From the NCBI GenBank assembly GCA_015680685.1, contig MNCI01010115.1:132778-196777 (forward strand): DNA of 64,000 nt, given 5' to 3'. Made by a program: the position numbers and the translations under genes. Below the pieces are notes generated by a model, which did no database searches, had not been told where the DNA came from, and saw nothing but the letters and a program-made list of their open reading frames with translations. The stretch comes from Gnetum montanum (taxonomy: Eukaryota > Streptophyta > Gnetopsida > Gnetales > Gnetaceae). Shown here piece after piece: positions 59,226 through 64,000 of this stretch (its first letter is position 1; each line of letters starts with the position of its first letter).

Positions 59226-59839
59226 GAAGAAAAGCACACAAAAGGTTACCTAATCCTCAAGGAAACCCTAAGTAGTTTCACCAATAGTAAGCCTACTATT
59301 CAAGTGGAGCTCCACAACAATCTTATGAGTAGTGCCATTAGTGGTCGCATTCACAGTTATGAGGGATGCCACCACCATGGAAAAAATTCCCTTATTAGTA
59401 GCATAATCCATATGGATACTATGTTCAATAGCTCATTTCACCATGTGACGCTTCTAGTTACACTTCATTTCAACATCACTAATACCCTCCTAAATTCTAG
59501 AGAGCCCAATCACCAAGAGGGGAATCCCCATTTCTTCATTATCCTCATCATCCTTCTGCACATGTCCCTTCACCCTCAACTCAATTACTACCTAATCCAT
59601 CAATGCAAAGTGAAATCCCTACCCAATCGTAGTAATGCAACACCTCAAGGGATGTTAACTTATAGGTGGCTTCTCAGCCAAGTGGTTTGGGGAACAAATC
59701 CTAAAAAAGATCTTTCTTTTAAACTAATAGTCCTTCTAATTCCCCAAATACACCTATGGTTGATGATCCTACTTCTCCCTTATTATCTACAAACCCATTC
59801 AAGAACCCTTCGAACTAAACACCAAGAAAAATCCACATT

Positions 59840-60320
59840 GTCATGTTAACCCATGTAGTGTTCAAATGGATTAAGGTTGGTTACCTTCCTAGGAAATGAA
59901 CTGATCCTGGAAGTCCCCTAATCTATTTGCAAATCATCAAGAATGAGCCATGCAAGGTTCTTCTGGACTTAGGTCCTAGTATAAATTTGATTTCTCATGA
60001 GATTCACAAAGCTTGGAACCTACCTCCTCTTAAGAAGAGCAACATTTATCTTGAGTTACTAGATTAATTCATCACCATTCCTTTGGGATTGGTGGAGGAC
60101 ATTGTGACCACTCTTTGTGGGTGCTCTTATCCTTCTAACTTCCTAGTAGTTCTTGTTTATAACTACAAGGGGGAATTTATGGCTTGGCTAAGCATCATTT
60201 ATGCATGGCTAGGCATTAGAGACCTCTCTTTGGAAATTTTCAAGGAAAATGAATTTGAAAAGATAGAGGAGAAGCATATTCCATGCATCATGTATAGTGA
60301 TATAGGGCACAACTCTGTGT
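59840..60320 (+). pseudogene. G3 protease
   Basis: It aligns with G1 over IYLQII, CKVLLDLG, INLIS and PLGLVEDI. The triad reads D-L-G, so the Asp is kept but the Ser is Leu. The open piece 60083-60322 covers the C-terminal half. Confidence 0.7.
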
Positions 60321-60330
60321 AGAAATTATG

Positions 60331-60664
60331 GTATGTAGAAGGTACATCTATCACAACATGTATATAGTGTGAAAACATGAAAAAAGTTTAAAGGTTCCTA
60401 TACATAGTAGCCAAAAAATGAGAGGGCATCTAGTGGCTAATAGTTGATGTAGAATGAAATTCAGCAATATGCATGGAACTAACTAAGAGCTTGATAGGTA
60501 TGTAAAAAGTACATCTATCACAACATGTAGATAGTGTGCAAACATGACAAAAATTCAAAGGTTCCTATACATAGTAGCCATAAAACAAGAAGGCATCTAG
60601 TGGCTAATAGTTGATGTAGAATGAAATTTAGCAATATGCATGGAACTAACTAAGAGATTGATAG
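60331..60664 (+). repeat. 167-bp tandem duplication inside G3
   Basis: Units 60331-60497 and 60498-60664 both start GTATGTA and share blocks such as ACATCTATCACAACATGTA and GGTTCCTATACATAGTAGCC. They lie between protease and RT. G1 and G2 have one copy of the related sequence (for example GCATGGAACTAACTGA near 2997), so this arose in the G3 lineage. The length is not a multiple of three. Confidence 0.9.
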
Positions 60665-61850
60665 GTACCTATGCTGAAGGTGTGGATGAACTGGAACAAG
60701 TTCATTGCCATATCTCTAATGATGAACTTGATGACACCAACTAAGGAGAATTGGAAATCCCTAAGAGATTTAAATAGGAGCCCATAGAGTTAAAATCTCT
60801 ATTGGTTGACATAGAATATGCTTTTTTGTATAATGGAAATTTGGTGATAGTGAATGTCAACCTTGGTGTTAAATGAAAAAAGAAGCTATTGAAGGTGATC
60901 AACAAATGGCCAATAGTTTTTTCCTAGTCATATCATGAGATGATTAGAATTGATCCATGGATATACTAGTACCACATCTATACAGATCCCTCCATTAAAC
61001 CAAAGGGGTAGCTGTAGTAGTAATTAAACCCCAAACTAAAATAGATTGTCAAAGAGGAGATTGAGAAACTCCTTAAGGTAGGGTTCATCTATCTAATTGC
61101 ATATGGAAATTGAGTTAGCTCACTTGAGATAGTACCAAAGAAAGGTAAAAAGTAGAGGGTTTGTATTAACTTTAGGCTATTAAACATGGCAACATACAAT
61201 GATCATTTTTCATTGCCATTTGTGGATCAAGTGTTGGACATCATCTCTGGGCATTGTTATTACAATTTTTTGGATGATTATAGAGACTATAACCAAATCT
61301 AGATCACACTTGATGATTAAGCCAAAATAAGGTTCACAGGTTCCTGAGGGACTTTTGCATATAGAAAGATGCCATTTGATCTATTCAATGCCCTTGCAAC
61401 CTTCTAGTGCCTTGTCCTGAGCATCTTTCAATGGTAGATTGGTAGCAGGGTGGAAGTTTTCATGGATGACTTCTTCACCTATGGGGCTACATTTGAGCAA
61501 GCCCTAGACCACCTTAAGAAAGTGCTAATAAGATGTGTGAAGATCAACCTTTGGTTTAATTAACAAAAGGACCATCTGATGGTGGAGGAAGACATTTTTT
61601 TGGGGCATAGAATATCACAAGTAGGGTTTGAGATGGACCCTAAGAAAATAAATGTCATTCAAGGAATTACCCACCAAATAGAAATTGTTAAAGATTTCTG
61701 GTCATTCCTTGGTCACATTGGATCCTATTGGCATTTCATAAATAATTTCTCTAAGATCATCAAACCATTAGTGGAGGTTATAAAGAAGGATGCTCTATTC
61801 TTCTAGATCAAGGAATGCAAGAATGCATTCTAGCAACTCAAGAAAAAACT
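60665..61850 (+). pseudogene. pol: G3 reverse transcriptase
   Basis: Pre-RT near 60760, the NFRLLNMAT block near 61165, DHFSLPFVDQVLD near 61200, MPFDLFNAL near 61370 (family MPFGLCNAP, so damaged) and FMDDF at 61459-61473. The piece 61579-61806 has the LGHRISQVG and DPKKINVIQGI thumb motifs. Several stops. Confidence 0.8.
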
Positions 61851-62290
61851 AGTAAAAACTCCAATCCTATGAGCATCTGATTGATCCTAATCATTTCACA
61901 TCATGAAAAATTCTTTAAATTATTCTTTGGGACTTATGCTCACATAGTTGGACAATCATAAACATCCTTACTATATCCACAATGCAAGCTAAAGCATTAT
62001 GGATCCATCGTTGAATTACACCACAATAGAGAAAGAACTAATGGTAGTGTTGTATGCCTTGGAGAAATTTAGGAACTATGTTCTTGGATACAAGGTATTT
62101 GTGCATATAGATCATAGTGCAATCCAATTTCTTATGTACAAACCAATAGTTAGCCCCTACATCATCTGGTGGCTAGTGATCTTACCAGAATTCTATCTTA
62201 CAATGGTAGATTGAAAGAGAACTAAGAACGTGGTTGATGACCACTTATCATGGTTGAGATGAGATAATAAAGAGGAGGGTCCACTTTTAG
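61851..62290 (+). pseudogene. pol: G3 RNase H
   Basis: The open piece 61999-62214 contains NYTTIEKELMVVLYALEKF (catalytic Glu) and HIDHSAIQFL (Asp). The first Asp region (about 61915) reads KNS where the family has DAS, so that Asp is lost. Confidence 0.8.
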
Positions 62291-63690
62291 ATTAGTTTCC
62301 TAATGAACTCCTATTTTCTGGGGCTATAACTAAAAAATTTCCTAATGAACTTAATTGGTATGATAACATTCTCACCTATCTTCTCACTTAGGAGTTTCCA
62401 CAAGAGATTGAAAATAAGAAGAAACAATAGTTTATTCATTAATCTACATGCTTCATGGAGATCAATGGACACCTCTATGAGGTATGTGCTGATGACCTAG
62501 TTCATTGGTGTATTCCTGATGTTGACCAATTGTGCATCCTCTAGGATGCTCATGAGGGTTCTTATGGGGGCCATTATGCTAAGAGGTTCATAACCATGAA
62601 GATCCTGATGGTAGGATATTATTGGCCAATAGTCTTTAGGGATGCTTACCAATTTTTATACTTTTTTGAATGCTACTAATGTATGGTGGAATGATCACTC
62701 ATATGGAGGGACCTCTATAGTGGATCCAACCACTAGAACCCTTCAACATCTAGGGAGTTGACTTCATGGATCCCATCACACCCATGGAAAGGCATACATC
62801 ATAGTTGTTGTTAACTATTGTATGAAATGGGTAGAAGTAGTAGTTGTCACTAAATGTACATCTTTTACAGTTGCTTGTTTGTAGAACAAAATGTTTTATA
62901 TAGGTTTGGTATGCCATGTATGCTTATTTCTGATAATGGTACTCACTTTATAGGCATAATATTTTAGAAGATCATGCAACACTTAGGGGTTGAATATAAA
63001 TTAACAACATCTTACCAACCCTAATCCAATGGTCAAGTTGAGGTTATGAATAGGAATATCACTAAGATCTTAACAAGAATAGTTAGCAAATATAGGAGAA
63101 ACTAGAGCACTAACCTTAACAATGCCCTTTGGGCCTACTGCTCAACTTGGAAACTCACTATAGGCTATTCTCCTTATGAGGTGGTGTATAGAAAACTACC
63201 AACTCTTCCTATTTAGTTCAATCTCCTAATACTTTCAATAGCTTGTGACCTTGGCCTTCACCTAAGTCTATCCTATAAAGAAAGATTAATAAACCTTATC
63301 TTGCTAGAAGAGAATCAATTGGTAGCCCTGTCATCTAATGAGTTGCATAAGGCATTCAATAAGCAATGTCATAACCTCAAAATAAGGAATGTAAAATTTC
63401 AACTAGGAGACATGGTCCTTTACTAGAACCTCACACATGTGCTACAAAGAAGTAAGTTTCAAACATTGTGGAAAATATCTTACATCATCTGTGAAATCTT
63501 TCCTTCTGAGGCCATGTTGATATACAAACCTAAAAGCCCAAATAAGAAACTACTAGAAAACATGTAATAAGTCAAACCTTTCCATGACACTAAGTGACCC
63601 AATGACCATAACACCTTCTCAGATGGATAGGTATGCTCAATATTTCATATCTCTTACTTCCAACTTAGTTATGGGGGAGATGGCCATTCA
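62291..63690 (+). pseudogene. pol: G3 integrase
   Basis: The zinc-binding HEGSYGGHY is near 62550. The core includes GVDFMDPI near 62756, SDNGTHF near 62930 and NGQVEVMN near 63031, so all three catalytic residues remain readable despite stops. The GPY region (near 63475) is damaged to KISYII. The frame ends near the conserved ATGGGGGAGATGG sequence at 63671. Confidence 0.8.
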
Positions 63691-64000
63691 TGTTGATTAA
63701 TCAAATTGGATCCTCAGTTTTACAGCCTTTTGTTTCACACTTTTGCATTTTTATAGTTTATTTTATATCATTTTTTGTTTTACACTCTCTTTAGTACATT
63801 TTATATTTCTTGAATATTTGATAATTTCTTTTATATTTTACTTTATTTTGGTTTGTGATTTTCTTATATTTTTCTTATTTTTGTTTTCTTTTATTTTTCT
63901 TTATCACTAATAGGACATAGTGATGCTATAGCTATTTGCTAATGGTGGTTTGTACTATAATGTTATTTGATTGCTAATGTTTAGATTGTATGTTTGAATT
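63691..64000 (+). other. G3 non-coding 3' region, start
   Basis: T-rich sequence with TTTTGTTTTACA and TTTTATATT words, as after pol in G1 and G2. It runs off the window. Confidence 0.6.

Larger units (their letters stand above)
56353..64000 (+). mobile_element. Ty3/gypsy (Athila/Tat-type) element G3, 3' end outside window
   Basis: 5' LTR, tRNA-Asp PBS, gag, protease, RT, RNase H and integrase in order on the plus strand. The 3' non-coding region begins at about 63700 and the window ends before its 3' LTR. It is the most diverged of the plus-strand elements, with frequent stops. The host flank before the LTR is ACTAT (56348-56352). Confidence 0.9.

Noticed and set aside
59304-59849. 181-codon plus-strand frame in G3
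   Set aside because: It lies over the gag-protease linker in a shifted frame; the real frame shows the linker and protease motifs.

Overview
The window is AT-rich plant nuclear DNA built almost entirely from decayed LTR retrotransposons, with traces of one host gene. Ty3/gypsy pol blocks of the Athila/Tat type, primer-binding sites complementary to plant tRNA-Asp, a Tnt1-like Ty1/copia element with an initiator-tRNA-Met primer site, deep nesting and widely separated host exons all fit a seed plant with a large, repeat-swollen genome. A gymnosperm-like genome is my inference; no species can be named.

Layout. 1-583: a minus-strand LTR, cut by the window edge, lying in the gag of the next element. 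584-8783: Ty3/gypsy element G1 (+), without its 5' end. 8784-9180 and 13914-14027: intron-like flank split by Ty1/copia element C1 (9181-13913, -). 14028-16363: three phase-compatible minus-strand host exons; one intron holds SINE-like fragments and a duplicated piece of exon. 16364-24800: mostly non-coding, with tandem repeats of about 275, 37 and 81 bp and a possible degraded LTR. 24810-51660: a three-level nest. An old Ty1/copia element (C2, -) is split by a large Athila-like element (R, -, 25312-49708), whose gag is split by the youngest element, G2 (+, 38024-47909), flanked by a perfect 5-bp target duplication. 51660-56352: degraded sequence with one unrecognised minus-strand coding remnant. 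56353 to the end: Ty3/gypsy element G3 (+), running out of the window.

How the parts work together. Each gypsy element has the order LTR - tRNA-Asp PBS - gag with an unusual zinc knuckle - Pro/Gln/Tyr-rich linker - protease - reverse transcriptase - RNase H - integrase - long 3' region - polypurine tract - LTR. None is intact. G2 is the best preserved: one stop codon splits its RNase H-integrase frame, but its integrase has lost catalytic and zinc-binding residues. R carries an additional decayed reading frame downstream of pol. All element genes are called pseudogenes.

Two cautions. All domain calls come from reading motifs by eye, without database searches. Boundaries given to the base are those where LTR ends, target duplications or splice sites can be seen; other block edges are approximate.
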